The notes beneath the pieces were generated by a model. It was not told the DNA's origin. It made no database searches and saw nothing but the letters and a program-made list of their open reading frames with translations. 64,000 bases of DNA, taken from contig JAPVSJ010000028.1 in assembly GCA_047519745.1 (NCBI GenBank), forward strand, positions 1 through 64,000, in the 5' to 3' direction. The translations under genes were made by a program, and so were the position numbers. The DNA is from VRUE01 sp047519745 (lineage in GTDB: Bacteria; Actinomycetota; Thermoleophilia; Solirubrobacterales; 70-9). Below, piece by piece: positions 23,849-33,093 of the stretch. The first letter of the stretch is position 1, and every line of letters begins with the position of its first letter.

Positions 23849-24778
23849 ATGCGAATGGGCCCGCACAGCGGCTGGTCTCGCGCGACCGGCGCGCTGGCGA
23901 CGCTCGGCGTCCTGCTCGTCGCGCTCGCCGCACCCGCCGGCGGGGCGGCCGCGGCGCGCCTCCACCCCGCCGCCGCGACGAGCCGGGGAGAAGCGGCGCG
24001 GACCTCCAGCTACTGGTCGGCGGCGCGGATGCGGGCGACGCCGCCGCTCGACGCCGCGCCGGGCGCCGGCATCACCGCGCTCGCCAGCTTCGCCAACGTG
24101 AGCGAACCGACGGTCGCCCCCAACGCCGTCAACGGGCGCCTCTTCGTCCGTCAGGGAAAAAGCGAGGGCTTCTGCTCGGCGACGGCGATCGACAGCGCCA
24201 GCCGCAAGCTCGTGCTGACCGCCGGCCACTGCGTCAACTCCGGGCCGCAGGCCCCGAGGGGGCGGAGCACCTGGTCGAACCTGCTCGAGTTCGTCCCCGC
24301 CTACAGCGGCGGCACGGCGCCCTTCGGCGCCTTCATCGCCCACCGCGACTCGGTCTTCGCGCCCAAGCAGTGGGTCAAGTTCGGCAATCCCAACTTCGAC
24401 ATCGGGGCGATCGTGACCGCGCCCAACGCCGAAGGCGTCGACGTCGCCGACGCGGTCGGCGGCGGCGCCAGGATCGTCACCGACCTGAGCCGCAGGCAGA
24501 CCTTCGATACCTTCGGCTACCCCGGCAGCTCGCGCTGGATGCAGAGCTGCGAATCGCCCTACGTCGGCGACGACATCATCACCTACCGGATCCCCGGCCC
24601 GCCGACGCTCGCGATCGGCTGCCACTGGGTGCCGGGCGCCAGCGGCGGCGGCTGGCTGATCGAAGAAGGCGCGGCGATCGACGGCCTGACCAGCTACGGC
24701 AAACCGGGCGACAGCCACCACACCTTCGGCCCCTACTTCAGCAAGCGCAACGTCGGCAACCTGACCGCCGGGCTCTAG
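23849..24778 (+). CDS. Secreted trypsin-like serine protease
   Basis: 309 residues with a signal peptide (about 1-36) and an S1-family catalytic triad: His127 in LTAGHC, Asp184 in NFDIGAIV and Ser265 in GASGGGW. The pattern TAIDSASRKLVLTAGHC resembles V8/glutamyl-endopeptidase-like extracellular proteases. A second ATG at 23855 is possible. It follows the surface-protein gene by 16 bp and may be co-transcribed. Overlaps the convergent TPR gene by 4 bp. Confidence 0.87.
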   Translation: MRMGPHSGWSRATGALATLGVLLVALAAPAGGAAAARLHPAAATSRGEAARTSSYWSAARMRATPPLDAAPGAGITALASFANVSEPTVAPNAVNGRLFVRQGKSEGFCSATAIDSASRKLVLTAGHCVNSGPQAPRGRSTWSNLLEFVPAYSGGTAPFGAFIAHRDSVFAPKQWVKFGNPNFDIGAIVTAPNAEGVDVADAVGGGARIVTDLSRRQTFDTFGYPGSSRWMQSCESPYVGDDIITYRIPGPPTLAIGCHWVPGASGGGWLIEEGAAIDGLTSYGKPGDSHHTFGPYFSKRNVGNLTAGL

Positions 24779-25137
24779 AGCAGGTCCCGGTAGAAGCGGT
24801 AGTCGCGCCGGTCGGGGCGCAGGTTGGCGGCCAGCGCCAGGTGATGGCGGGCGCGCTCGGTCTGACCGGTCTTGGCCAGGGCGCGGCCGAGGCAGAAGTG
24901 GGCGAAGTCGTTGACCTGGTGGGTGTCGACCACGGCCTCGAACTCGGCTGCGGCGGCGGCGAAGCGCCCGCAGCGGAAGTAGGCGCGGCCCAGCGCCTCG
25001 CGCACCGAGGACTTCTCCGGCGCCCGCTGCGCGGCAGCCTCCAGCGGCGCGGTCGCCTGCTCGAAGTCAGCCTCCTCGAGCAGCTCGATTCCACGCCTGT
25101 AGAGGGTGAAGGTCGAGTCGCTGTCGGCGAAAGCCAT
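24775..25137 (-). CDS. Small tetratricopeptide-repeat protein
   Basis: 120 residues consisting of about three TPR helix pairs (RRGIELLEEADFEQATAPLEAA, SSVREALGRAYFRCGRFAAAAAEF, FAHFCLGRALAKTGQTERARHHL are their cores). TPR proteins mediate protein-protein contact; no partner is evident. Lies downstream of the DUF4242 gene on the same strand. Confidence 0.82.
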   Translation of the reverse strand: MAFADSDSTFTLYRRGIELLEEADFEQATAPLEAAAQRAPEKSSVREALGRAYFRCGRFAAAAAEFEAVVDTHQVNDFAHFCLGRALAKTGQTERARHHLALAANLRPDRRDYRFYRDLL

Positions 25138-25171
25138 CGACCAAGTGTAGGCACCGGCGGTGCCGGCGAAG

Positions 25172-25459
25172 CTAGCCGACGGCGTCGGCCCAGTCGCTCA
25201 GGCGACCGGCGAACTGGGGCGTGGCGGGACCGACCTCGACGATCTCGTCGGCCGGGATGTCGGCGCGGCGGGCGGCGGCCCTGATCGCATCGGGGGACGG
25301 CGCCTCATAGAGGCAGTAGGTGCGGCGGCGATCGGCGCTGAGGAAGGAGAAGAGCCAGCGCACGCTCTCGTCGCCGTTGATCTCCTCGATCAGCTCGACG
25401 TCCTCGTCCTGCAGGTCGAGCTGGTCGGCGAAGGTGCGCTCGATCATGTAAAGCGCCAT
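25172..25459 (-). CDS. DUF4242 family protein (SCO4226-like)
   Basis: 95 residues starting MALYMIERTF. A ferredoxin-like DUF4242 domain is recognisable from the initial YMIERTF strand, the central VRWLFSFLSADRRRTYCLYEAPSPDAI and a closing strand ending EVGPAT. SCO4226 of this family binds nickel, but the metal ligands cannot be verified by eye here. It sits 29 bp downstream of the LuxR-type regulator and may be co-transcribed. Confidence 0.8.
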   Translation of the reverse strand: MALYMIERTFADQLDLQDEDVELIEEINGDESVRWLFSFLSADRRRTYCLYEAPSPDAIRAAARRADIPADEIVEVGPATPQFAGRLSDWADAVG

Positions 25460-25488
25460 CGGTTGATCGTAGCGGGGTCTTGAACCGG

Positions 25489-28446
25489 TCAGGCCAGGCC
25501 GTGGCGGTGGGCGTAGGAGGCGGCCTCGGTGCGGTTGGCGCACTCGGTCTTGCGCAGGATGCTGCGGATGTGGTTGGCGGCGGTGTGCTCGCTGATCGTC
25601 AGCGCCGCGCCGATCTCGCGGTTGCTGAGCCCGCGGGCGACGAGCTCGAGGATCTGCGCCTCGCGCGGCGAGAGCCCGGCCGGCAGCCCCCCGCCGGGCG
25701 GCACGCCCCCGAGCGACTCGATCCTGGCGAGCAGGCCGGCCATGCCGATCCGCTCGGCCAGCGCCCCGGCCTCGCCGAGCAGCGCCTCTGCCTGCTCGCG
25801 CCGCTCGCGCCCGCGGCCGAGCAGGAAGCGGGCGTACTCGAAGGCGGTGTGGGCGACCCAGGTCGACGCCTCCATGCGGCGGTTCAGGCCCAGGGCGGCC
25901 TCGAAGTGGCGCTCGGCCGCCTCCCCCTCGCCCAGCGTCGCGGCGAGCATGCCCAGGTAGCGGTCGGCGGCGCCGTAGCAGGCGACGAGGTGGCCGATCA
26001 TCACGTTGCCGCCGGCGAGCGGCTCCAGCTCCGGATAGAGGATCGCGGCCATCGCCTCGTCGCCGAGGGCGGCGGCGGCGTCGGTCAGGTAGACCAGCGT
26101 GGCGAGCCAGAGCGAGTCGCGAAAGCCGTCGATTCCCTCGCTCGCGAGGCGGGTGAGCTCCCGCTTCGCCTCGTCCTCCATGCCCAGCTCGGCGAGCACG
26201 GCGACCAGGCCGGGCTGCCAGGGGCCGACGCGCTCGGGGTCGCCGGCGAGCAGCCTGACCGTCGGCGCCAACTCGGCGAGGCGACCCTGCTCGCGGCGGA
26301 TGCTGAACATCTGGATCCCATAGGTGCCGGAGGCATCCCGCCCGCTCATCAGCCGGCTCCACTCTTCCGAGCGCCGCGCCATCGCATCGGCCTCTTCCAG
26401 GCGGCCGTCGCAGACGGCGATCGCGGCGCTGTAGTGCGCGGCGACGTGAGCGTGAAAGGGCTGCGCCGTGCGCTCCGCCATCTCGTGCAGGGCGGCGACC
26501 TCGGCGCGGGCCGAGTCGAGATCGCAGAGGGCGACGAAGGTCGGCACGCGCCAGGCCGTCGCGTCGGCGCGCAGTTCGGCGTCGCCGAGCTCCTCCGCCA
26601 GGTCCCGCGCCTCGGTCAGCATCGCGAGGATCTCCTCCAGCGAGCTCGTGCCGCGCGACCAGTAGGAGCGCACCAGCACCTTCGCCAGCCCTGAGCGGTC
26701 GCCGCGCTGTCGGGCGAGGGCGACCGCGTTGCCGCGGACGATCGCGCCGCGCTCGCGCTCGCCCTGGAAGTCGAGCGCACGGGCGAGGCCGGCGAGCAGG
26801 CCGATGCGCAGCTCGTCGTCCCCGTCGCCGAGGGCGGCGATCCCCTCCTCGAGCAGCTCGATCGAGTCGGGGATGCCGAGGCCGGGACGCCAGCAGGCGT
26901 CCTCGTAGCCGATCGCGGCGCGGGCGAGCAGCTCGGCGCTGCCCTGCTCGCGGGCGATCGTCGCCGCCGCGGCGAAAGCCTCCAGCGCCTGCGGCGCCTC
27001 GCCCGCCCGGTGGCTGACCGCGCCCAGCTCGAGGAAGATCTCGGCGCGGACCACCGGGTCGTCCACGCCCACCTCGATCGCCGTGCGCAGCCCGTCGGCG
27101 GCCTCCTCGAAGGCCAGCGCCCCGGCGGCGGCGCGGGCGGCCCGCAGGTTGTGCTCGACCGCGCGCTCACTGCCGCCGAAGGGAACCCCGGCGGCGAAGT
27201 GGTGAGCGAGGTCGGCGAGGGCACGTCCGGAGTCGGCGCCGGCCGCTTCCAGCGCCTCGCCGACGCGGAGGTGCAGCTCGGCCCGCCGCGCCCGCGAGAG
27301 CCCGTCGTAGAGCGCCCGCCGGACCAGCTCGTGGGTGAAGCGGCAGGTGAGGCCCTGCGAGGGCAGCTCCTCGATCATCCCGCTCGCCACCGCCTGCTCG
27401 AGCGCCGCGAGCAGCTCGGGCTCGGCCAGCCCGGTCGCGTGGCGGAGGACGCTGAGCTCGAACTCCGCACCGACCGTGGCGGCCAGCTCGAGCAGCTCGA
27501 TCGTCTCGGGATCGAGGCGGGAGAGGCGCTGCCCGGTGACCTCGCGGACGCTTTCCGGGCTGGCGATCCCCTCCAGCGGCTGCGCGACACGGATCGCCCC
27601 GGCCGAGACCTCTACGGCGCCGGTCTCCTCGAGCGCCCGCCAGAGCTCGCAGACGAGGAACGCGTTGCCGACGGTGAGACTCTGGATCGTCGTCGCCAGC
27701 CCGTCCAGCTCGGGCCCCGGTGCACATCCGGTGGTGCGCTGGACGAACTCCCCGATCTCGGCCTCGGAGAGTCCACCCAGCCGCAGCCGCTCGACCGCCT
27801 CGGAGCGGCGCAGGTCGGCCAGCGTGTCGGCCAGCTCGGGCGCCACGTCGGCCTCGGTGTCGCGGAAGGTCGCCAACAGCAGCAGGCGCGCGTCGCCGGC
27901 GCTCTGGGCGAGGTGGCGCAGCAGGAGCAGGGTCGGGGCGTCCGCCCAGTGCACGTCCTCGAGCACGAGCAGCAGCGGCCGCGCGCGGGAGGCGCCGCTG
28001 AGCAGATCGGCGACGGCGGTGTGCAACCGCAGGCGCTCGGTGTCGGGGTCGGCCTCGAGCGGCGCCGGCAGCCCGCCGAACCTCGCCGCCAGGTCGGGCA
28101 GCAGCCGCGTCAGCTCACCGCCGCCGTGGCCGAGCGCGACGCGCAGCTCCTCCTCCTCGACGACGCGGGCGAGCCGGTCGAGCGCGGCGACGAAGGGGCC
28201 GTAGGCCATCCGCACGACCGCGTCCGCGGCTCCGTAGAGGACCAGCGCCCCGTCTGCGGCCGCGGCGGCGGCGAACTCCCGCACCAACCGGCTCTTGCCC
28301 GACCCCGGCTCGCCGGCGAGCAGCGCGACCCGGCGCCCCTCGCCCTCGGCGCGGGGCATCAGCGCCCGCAACCGCGCCAGCTCGCCGGCGCGGCCGACGA
28401 AGGGCAGCGCCGAGGCGAGGCGAAGCGACCCGGGGAGCTCGTGCAT
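25489..28446 (-). CDS. LuxR-family regulator with AAA ATPase domain (LAL/MalT type)
   Basis: Large regulator of 985 residues. An N-terminal AAA_16 ATPase has Walker A GEPGSGKS (45-52) and Walker B LLLVLEDVHWAD. A long helical TPR-like middle domain follows, then a C-terminal LuxR helix-turn-helix (SPREAQILELVARGLSNREI). I chose the ATG at 28446, which gives MHELPGSLRL before the conserved FVGRAGEL. An upstream in-frame ATG at 28530 would overlap the divergent promoter and the 28469-28484 palindrome. Such regulators often control the divergent neighbour, here an FAD oxidoreductase. The inducer is unknown. Confidence 0.9.
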   Translation of the reverse strand: MHELPGSLRLASALPFVGRAGELARLRALMPRAEGEGRRVALLAGEPGSGKSRLVREFAAAAAADGALVLYGAADAVVRMAYGPFVAALDRLARVVEEEELRVALGHGGGELTRLLPDLAARFGGLPAPLEADPDTERLRLHTAVADLLSGASRARPLLLVLEDVHWADAPTLLLLRHLAQSAGDARLLLLATFRDTEADVAPELADTLADLRRSEAVERLRLGGLSEAEIGEFVQRTTGCAPGPELDGLATTIQSLTVGNAFLVCELWRALEETGAVEVSAGAIRVAQPLEGIASPESVREVTGQRLSRLDPETIELLELAATVGAEFELSVLRHATGLAEPELLAALEQAVASGMIEELPSQGLTCRFTHELVRRALYDGLSRARRAELHLRVGEALEAAGADSGRALADLAHHFAAGVPFGGSERAVEHNLRAARAAAGALAFEEAADGLRTAIEVGVDDPVVRAEIFLELGAVSHRAGEAPQALEAFAAAATIAREQGSAELLARAAIGYEDACWRPGLGIPDSIELLEEGIAALGDGDDELRIGLLAGLARALDFQGERERGAIVRGNAVALARQRGDRSGLAKVLVRSYWSRGTSSLEEILAMLTEARDLAEELGDAELRADATAWRVPTFVALCDLDSARAEVAALHEMAERTAQPFHAHVAAHYSAAIAVCDGRLEEADAMARRSEEWSRLMSGRDASGTYGIQMFSIRREQGRLAELAPTVRLLAGDPERVGPWQPGLVAVLAELGMEDEAKRELTRLASEGIDGFRDSLWLATLVYLTDAAAALGDEAMAAILYPELEPLAGGNVMIGHLVACYGAADRYLGMLAATLGEGEAAERHFEAALGLNRRMEASTWVAHTAFEYARFLLGRGRERREQAEALLGEAGALAERIGMAGLLARIESLGGVPPGGGLPAGLSPREAQILELVARGLSNREIGAALTISEHTAANHIRSILRKTECANRTEAASYAHRHGLA

Positions 28447-28468
28447 TGCTTCGCCCACAGGCACACCA

Positions 28469-28484
28469 TAGTCAGGTCTGACTA
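28469..28484. promoter_or_regulatory. Palindrome in the LuxR/FAD-oxidoreductase intergenic region
   Basis: TAGTCAG-GT-CTGACTA has perfect 7-bp arms with a 2-bp centre. It sits 22 bp upstream of the LuxR-type gene start and about 120 bp upstream of the divergent oxidoreductase, the place expected for a shared operator. Confidence 0.5.
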
Positions 28485-28607
28485 GTCCGTCGGGAAGGCG
28501 AAGCGCGGGGGCGGCCCGGAATTGGGTCAACTCGGGTCATGACAGGAGCGATTCCCCGCCCTAGCCTCGATCGCGAACTGGAAATCGACGATGCAAGGAG
28601 ACGGATC

Positions 28608-29987
28608 GTGAACACCCCCGGCAGCGCAATGGACATCCCTGGCTTCGAGGGCGAGCTGATCGGCCCCGCCGACGGCGGCTACGAGGAGGCCCGCCAGGTC
28701 TACAACGCGATGATCGACCGGCGCCCGGCGCTGCTGGCGCGCTGCGCCGGACCGGACGACGTGGCGAGGGTCGTCGACTTCGCCCGCGAGAACAGTGTCC
28801 TGCTGGCGGTGCGCGGCGGCGGCCACAACGGCGCCGGCCTCGGCACCTGCGACGGCGGCGTCGTCATCGACCTCGCCGGCCTGAAGCAGATCGAGGTCGA
28901 CCCCGGCGCCCGCACGGTCCGGGTCGGCGGCGGCTGCACCTGGGGTGAAGTCGACGCCGCGACCGGCGAGCACGGGCTGGCGACGCCGAGCGGGATCATC
29001 TCGACGACCGGCGTCGGCGGCCTCACGCTCGGCGGCGGCATGGGCCACCTGAGCCGCAAGTTCGGGCTGACGATCGACAACCTGCTCGAGGCCGAGGTCG
29101 TGCTTGCGAGCGGCGAGCGCGTGCGCGCCGTCGAGGACGAGAACGCCGACCTCTTCTGGGCGATCCGCGGCGGTGGCGGCAACTTCGGCGTCGTCACCTC
29201 ATTCCTCTTCCGCCTGCACGAGGTCGGAACCGTGATCGGCGGCCCGACCTTCTGGGACGTCGACCAGGGTGCCGAGGTGCTCTCCGCCTACCGCGAGTTC
29301 CTGCCCGCGGCGCCGCGCGAGCTGAACGGCTTCTTCGCTTACACCTCGGTGCCGCCGGCGCCGCCCTTCCCCGAGGAGCTGCACGGGCGCAAGGTCTGCG
29401 GGGTCGTCTGGTGCTACGTCGGCGGCGAGGAGGAGGCGGCCGCGGCGATGGCTCCGCTGCTCGACTCGGTGCCCGAGCCGCTGATGCACGGCGTGCAGCC
29501 GATGCCGCACGCGGCCCTGCAGGCCGCCTTCGACCCGATCTACCCGAAGGGCGACCAGTGGTACTGGCGGGCCGACTTCGTCGACGAGATCCCCGACGAG
29601 GCGGTCGCCGCCCACGCCCGCTTCGGGCCGGAGATGCCGAGTGGGCAGTCGACCATGCACCTGTACCCGATCGACGGCGCCGCCCATGACCCCGGCAACT
29701 CAGACACCGCCTGGGCCTACCGCGACGCGAACTGGGGCTCGGTCTTCGCCGGGGTCGATCCAGACCCCGCCAACGCGGCCGCGATCCGCGACTGGTGCGT
29801 CGACTATTTCGACGCGCTGCACCCGTACTCGGCCGGCGGCGCCTACGTCAACATGATGATGGACGAGGGCCAGGAGCGGGTGAAGGCGAGCTACGGCGAC
29901 AACTACGAGCGGCTGACCCGGATCAAGGCGGAGTACGACCCGGACAACCTCTTCCGCGTCAACCAGAACATCGAGCCGAAGGTCTAG
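28608..29987 (+). CDS. FAD-binding oxidoreductase (berberine-bridge-enzyme type)
   Basis: 459 residues from a GTG start that has AAGGAG at good spacing; an upstream ATG at 28539 lacks a ribosome site. The PCMH-type FAD domain is marked by LLAVRGGGHNGAGLGT, where the His is the usual covalent FAD attachment site, and by STTGVGGLTLGGGMGHLSR. The second covalent Cys of bicovalent family members is not present. A C-terminal BBE segment (YDPDNLFRVNQNI) closes the protein. The substrate is unknown; the family oxidises alcohols, sugars or natural products. Divergent from a LuxR-type regulator that probably controls it. Confidence 0.88.
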   Translation: MNTPGSAMDIPGFEGELIGPADGGYEEARQVYNAMIDRRPALLARCAGPDDVARVVDFARENSVLLAVRGGGHNGAGLGTCDGGVVIDLAGLKQIEVDPGARTVRVGGGCTWGEVDAATGEHGLATPSGIISTTGVGGLTLGGGMGHLSRKFGLTIDNLLEAEVVLASGERVRAVEDENADLFWAIRGGGGNFGVVTSFLFRLHEVGTVIGGPTFWDVDQGAEVLSAYREFLPAAPRELNGFFAYTSVPPAPPFPEELHGRKVCGVVWCYVGGEEEAAAAMAPLLDSVPEPLMHGVQPMPHAALQAAFDPIYPKGDQWYWRADFVDEIPDEAVAAHARFGPEMPSGQSTMHLYPIDGAAHDPGNSDTAWAYRDANWGSVFAGVDPDPANAAAIRDWCVDYFDALHPYSAGGAYVNMMMDEGQERVKASYGDNYERLTRIKAEYDPDNLFRVNQNIEPKV

Positions 29988-31398
29988 TGCCCTCAGCTGC
30001 GGCGTGCTCGGCGGCCGGCGCCGCCAGCCGCCGCAGCTCCGCCAGCGACTCCTCGATGCCGTCACGGAGGACGCCGAGGTCGGCGACCTCGACCCGGTCG
30101 GCGTTGATGCCGAAGGTGACCCTGCCGTCGTAGCTGACGACGGCGACGCCGACGGCGTGGCCGGCGAAGATCGGCACCAGGGGGAAGACGCGCCGCAGCG
30201 GTGCACCGAGCGCGTACAGCGTCGTCTGCGGCCCGGGCACGTTGGTGATCGTCAGGTTGAAGAGGCGCGGAGTGAAGGCGAGGCGGGCGACAACGCCGTG
30301 GATCAGCGGCGGCGCCACCCCCGCCAGCTCGACCAGAGCCTCGCCGCCCTGCGATTGGCCGGCCTGCTTCAGCTCCCGCGAGGCGGCGACGGTCTTGCGG
30401 TAGCGCAACAGCGGATCGGGCTCGGCGATCGGCAGGTCGACGAAGAGCGAGGAGACGCGGTTGCCGAGCGCCAGCCGCTCGCTCGCCAGGCGCACGCTGA
30501 CCGGGACCATCGCCCGCAGCGCCTCCGCGTCGATCCGCTCGCCGCGCCGCTCGAAGAGTCGTTGCAGGCCGCCGGCGGTGGCAGCGAGGACGACGTCGTT
30601 GACGGTCCCGCCCAGCTCGTCCTTGATCTGCTTGAGCTCGGCGAGCGGGACGTCGACGGCGGCGAGCCTGCGGGCGCCGCCGATGCGCACGTCGAGGCTC
30701 GTGTGCGGAGCCGGGATCAGCTCGTCGATCAGCAGGCCGGCGATCTCGCGCGAGCGCGAGAGCAGCGCGCCGAGCCTGCGCGGGTGGAGGGCCGTGTCGA
30801 CGCCGCCGCGGGCGACGCCGGCGAGCGCCTCGAGACGGCCGCGGGCCGCGCCCGCCGTCTCCCCGTCCGCGAGGCCCGCCAGCACCCCCTTCGAGCCGGG
30901 CGCCGGGTTCGGCTCGGCGTCGAGGATCACCGTGGTGACCGAGTTGCCGCTGATCCCGTCGACGAGGCTGTGGTGGACCTTGGTCGCCATCGCCCAGCCG
31001 CCGTCGATGAGGCCGTCGAGCAGCACGATCTCCCAGAGCGGGTGGGCGCGGTCGAGGCGGTGCGAGTAGAAGTCGCCGAGCCACTCGAGCAGCTCGGCCT
31101 CGCCGCCCGGCGCCGGCAGAGTCGCGTGGCGGACGTGGTTGGCGACGTCGAAGCCGGGGTCGGAAATCCAGCTCGGCCACGAGAAGCGGCCGGTGCGCGG
31201 CGAGGAGAGCCGGTGGCGAAAGCGGGGCAGCAGCTCGAGCCGCTCGTCGAGCAGCTCGCGGACCTGCGCGACCGAAGGCGTGCCGCCGCCCGGCAGCGGC
31301 GCGAAGATCATCGCCCAGCCGACGTGCATGTGCGCGGACTCGTCGCCCTCCTCCAGCTCGAGAAAGGTGGCGTCGAGTGGCGTCAGCTGCTCGCCCAT
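29959..31398 (-). CDS. Wax ester synthase/diacylglycerol acyltransferase (WS/DGAT)
   Basis: 479 residues starting MGEQLTPLDATFLELE, the usual family beginning. The catalytic HHxxxDG motif is HHSLVDG, near residue 142. The C-terminal DUF1298 domain carries NVPGPQTTLYALGAPLRRVFPLVP. These enzymes make wax esters or triacylglycerol from acyl-CoA. The gene overlaps the convergent oxidoreductase by 29 bp. Divergent from the cupredoxin gene across a 166-bp gap in which I see no clear operator. Confidence 0.92.
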   Translation of the reverse strand: MGEQLTPLDATFLELEEGDESAHMHVGWAMIFAPLPGGGTPSVAQVRELLDERLELLPRFRHRLSSPRTGRFSWPSWISDPGFDVANHVRHATLPAPGGEAELLEWLGDFYSHRLDRAHPLWEIVLLDGLIDGGWAMATKVHHSLVDGISGNSVTTVILDAEPNPAPGSKGVLAGLADGETAGAARGRLEALAGVARGGVDTALHPRRLGALLSRSREIAGLLIDELIPAPHTSLDVRIGGARRLAAVDVPLAELKQIKDELGGTVNDVVLAATAGGLQRLFERRGERIDAEALRAMVPVSVRLASERLALGNRVSSLFVDLPIAEPDPLLRYRKTVAASRELKQAGQSQGGEALVELAGVAPPLIHGVVARLAFTPRLFNLTITNVPGPQTTLYALGAPLRRVFPLVPIFAGHAVGVAVVSYDGRVTFGINADRVEVADLGVLRDGIEESLAELRRLAAPAAEHAAAEGTRPSARCSG

Positions 31399-31564
31399 GC
31401 CCTGACGGTACGCCCGCGGGAGGGCGCTGAAATCCGTGCTCGCTACTGACCGGCGGCGACCTTTCTACCGACCCCGAGCGGTTATCGCCACGGCAACCGG
31501 CTGGGGTCTACCGCAGTGGCCATCGCGGCTCGATGCTGTCCGCATGCAACAGAAGGAGGATGCC

Positions 31565-32068
31565 ATGCCAGCCAAGAGCGACAGAAGAGGCGGCTTCACC
31601 CAACTCGCCGCCGGATTTGCCGTGCTGATCTCGATGGCGGCCCTGCTCGGGGTCGCGTTCAGGATCGAAGAAAACAACACCGCACAGACGGCCAGCGCCG
31701 CCACCGCCGTTGCCGCCGCGCCCGAAAGCCTCAAGCTCGTCGTCAAGTCGGACGAGGAGAAGGGCAAGATGGGGTCGGACGGAAACTGGCACGACGCCTT
31801 CCTGCCGGCCGACTTCTCGGTCAAGGCGGGAGCGACGGTGCGCGTAACCGTCTACAACTACGACGACATGCCCCACACCTTCACCGCGACGGAGCTGGGC
31901 GTGAACGCGACGATCCCCGCCGGCTCGGAGGATGGGCCGGGCAAGATCACGTTCACCTTCCAGGCACCGCAGCAGGCGGGCAGCTACGAATGGTTCTGCT
32001 CGCTGCCCTGCGACCCGTGGGCGATGACCCACGACGGGTTCATGAGGGGCCGGGTACGGGTCGTCTGA
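31565..32068 (+). CDS. Membrane-anchored cupredoxin-like protein
   Basis: 167 residues from the ATG at 31565, preceded by AGAAGGAGG. An N-terminal membrane anchor (about 12-31) and an Ala/Thr linker lead to a cupredoxin domain (about 55-167). Candidate copper ligands are His104 (MPHTF), Cys145 and Cys149 (WFCSLPC), Met154 and His156. The Cys-x3-Cys spacing resembles the CuA site of cytochrome oxidase subunit II, but the order of the following His and Met differs. It is probably an electron carrier or copper protein on the outer face of the membrane. A good terminator follows. Confidence 0.8.
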   Translation: MPAKSDRRGGFTQLAAGFAVLISMAALLGVAFRIEENNTAQTASAATAVAAAPESLKLVVKSDEEKGKMGSDGNWHDAFLPADFSVKAGATVRVTVYNYDDMPHTFTATELGVNATIPAGSEDGPGKITFTFQAPQQAGSYEWFCSLPCDPWAMTHDGFMRGRVRVV

Positions 32069-32089
32069 TCGGCCGGCAACGGCCCTCCG

Positions 32090-32123
32090 CACGAGCGGCC
32101 GCCTCGGCGGCCGCTCGTGTTTC
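32090..32123 (+). terminator. Intrinsic terminator after the cupredoxin gene
   Basis: CACGAGCGGCCGC pairs perfectly with GCGGCCGCTCGTG around a 4-base CTCG loop, followed by TTT. It lies 21 bp past the stop codon. Confidence 0.75.
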
Positions 32124-32172
32124 CGCCGTGCTCGGGCGGGCGCGTCTGGCAAAGAGTTCACAATGCGCCACG

Positions 32173-33093
32173 ATGGGCAAGCTGGTGCGCATGCCTGAGT
32201 TGACCGAGCTGCGGGCCTTCTGCGCGGCGGTGGACCTGGGCAGCCTCGGCAAGGCGGCGCGGCTGCTGCAGGTCAGCCAGCCGGCGCTCTCCAAGCGGCT
32301 GCGGGGCTTGGAGGCGCTGACCGGCTCGACGCTGATGGAACGATCGACGCGCGGCGTCACCCCGACCCCGGCGGGCAAACGGCTCTACGCGGCGGCGCGG
32401 CGGCTGCTGGCCGAGGCCGAGAACGTCGAAGCGCTGATGGAGGGGCTCGGCGCCCGACAGGCTCCGGTCCGCCTGGCGGCGAGCCCGACTTTGGCGGAGT
32501 TCGCCCTGCCGGCGCTGCTGGTCGAGCTGGAGAGCAGGCACGAAGGCCACCTCTCGGTCGAGCTCTCGGTCGCCAACTCGAGCGCGGTGCGGACACTGGT
32601 GCTCGAGGGCCGAGCCGAGCTCGGGCTCGTCGCCGCCGAGGTCTCGAGCGCGGAGACGGCGGGGCTTTGCGAGTCGCCCTTCTGCGAGGACGAGATCGTC
32701 GTCGCCGTCCCGGCAGGCCATCCCTGGGCCGCAGTGGAGGAGATCGAACCCGCCGAGTTGGTGTCCACGCCGCTGATCGTGCGCGACCCCGGCGCCAGCA
32801 GCAGGCGTGTCGTCAGCGACGCGCTGGCGGCGCTGGGCCTTTCGCTCGCTCCACCCCTGGCCGAGATCGGCAGCACGGCGGCGGCGATTGCGACGGCGAC
32901 CGCCGAGGGAGCGCCGGCTCTAGTCTCCTCGCTGGCGCTGGAGGGGTCCGCCGAGGACGGGCTCACGGCGCGCCGGGCGGAGGGACTGCGCTTCGAGCGC
33001 CACTTCGTCCTGATCCACTGCGGCGAGGAGAGCCTGTCGGCCCCCGCCCGCACCCTCGCCCGCCACCTGCTGGAGTCGGCGGAGAAGAGTTAA
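32173..33093 (+). CDS. LysR-family transcriptional regulator
   Basis: 306 residues. The winged helix-turn-helix at about 8-66 reads LRAFCAAVDLGSLGKAARLL then VSQPALSKRLRGLE, followed by a periplasmic-binding-like effector domain (about 95-300). An internal ATG at 32191 would give 300 residues, but only the 32173 start has a purine-rich AAAGAG upstream. It follows a terminator and is convergent with the epimerase gene (4-bp overlap). LysR proteins usually regulate a divergent gene; here the upstream neighbour is co-directional, so the target is not obvious. Confidence 0.9.
   Translation: MGKLVRMPELTELRAFCAAVDLGSLGKAARLLQVSQPALSKRLRGLEALTGSTLMERSTRGVTPTPAGKRLYAAARRLLAEAENVEALMEGLGARQAPVRLAASPTLAEFALPALLVELESRHEGHLSVELSVANSSAVRTLVLEGRAELGLVAAEVSSAETAGLCESPFCEDEIVVAVPAGHPWAAVEEIEPAELVSTPLIVRDPGASSRRVVSDALAALGLSLAPPLAEIGSTAAAIATATAEGAPALVSSLALEGSAEDGLTARRAEGLRFERHFVLIHCGEESLSAPARTLARHLLESAEKS

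Noticed and set aside
28608..29987. Bicovalent FAD attachment in the berberine-bridge-type oxidoreductase
   Set aside because: The His in GGGHN is present, but the Cys expected near STTGVGG is absent, so only single attachment is supported.
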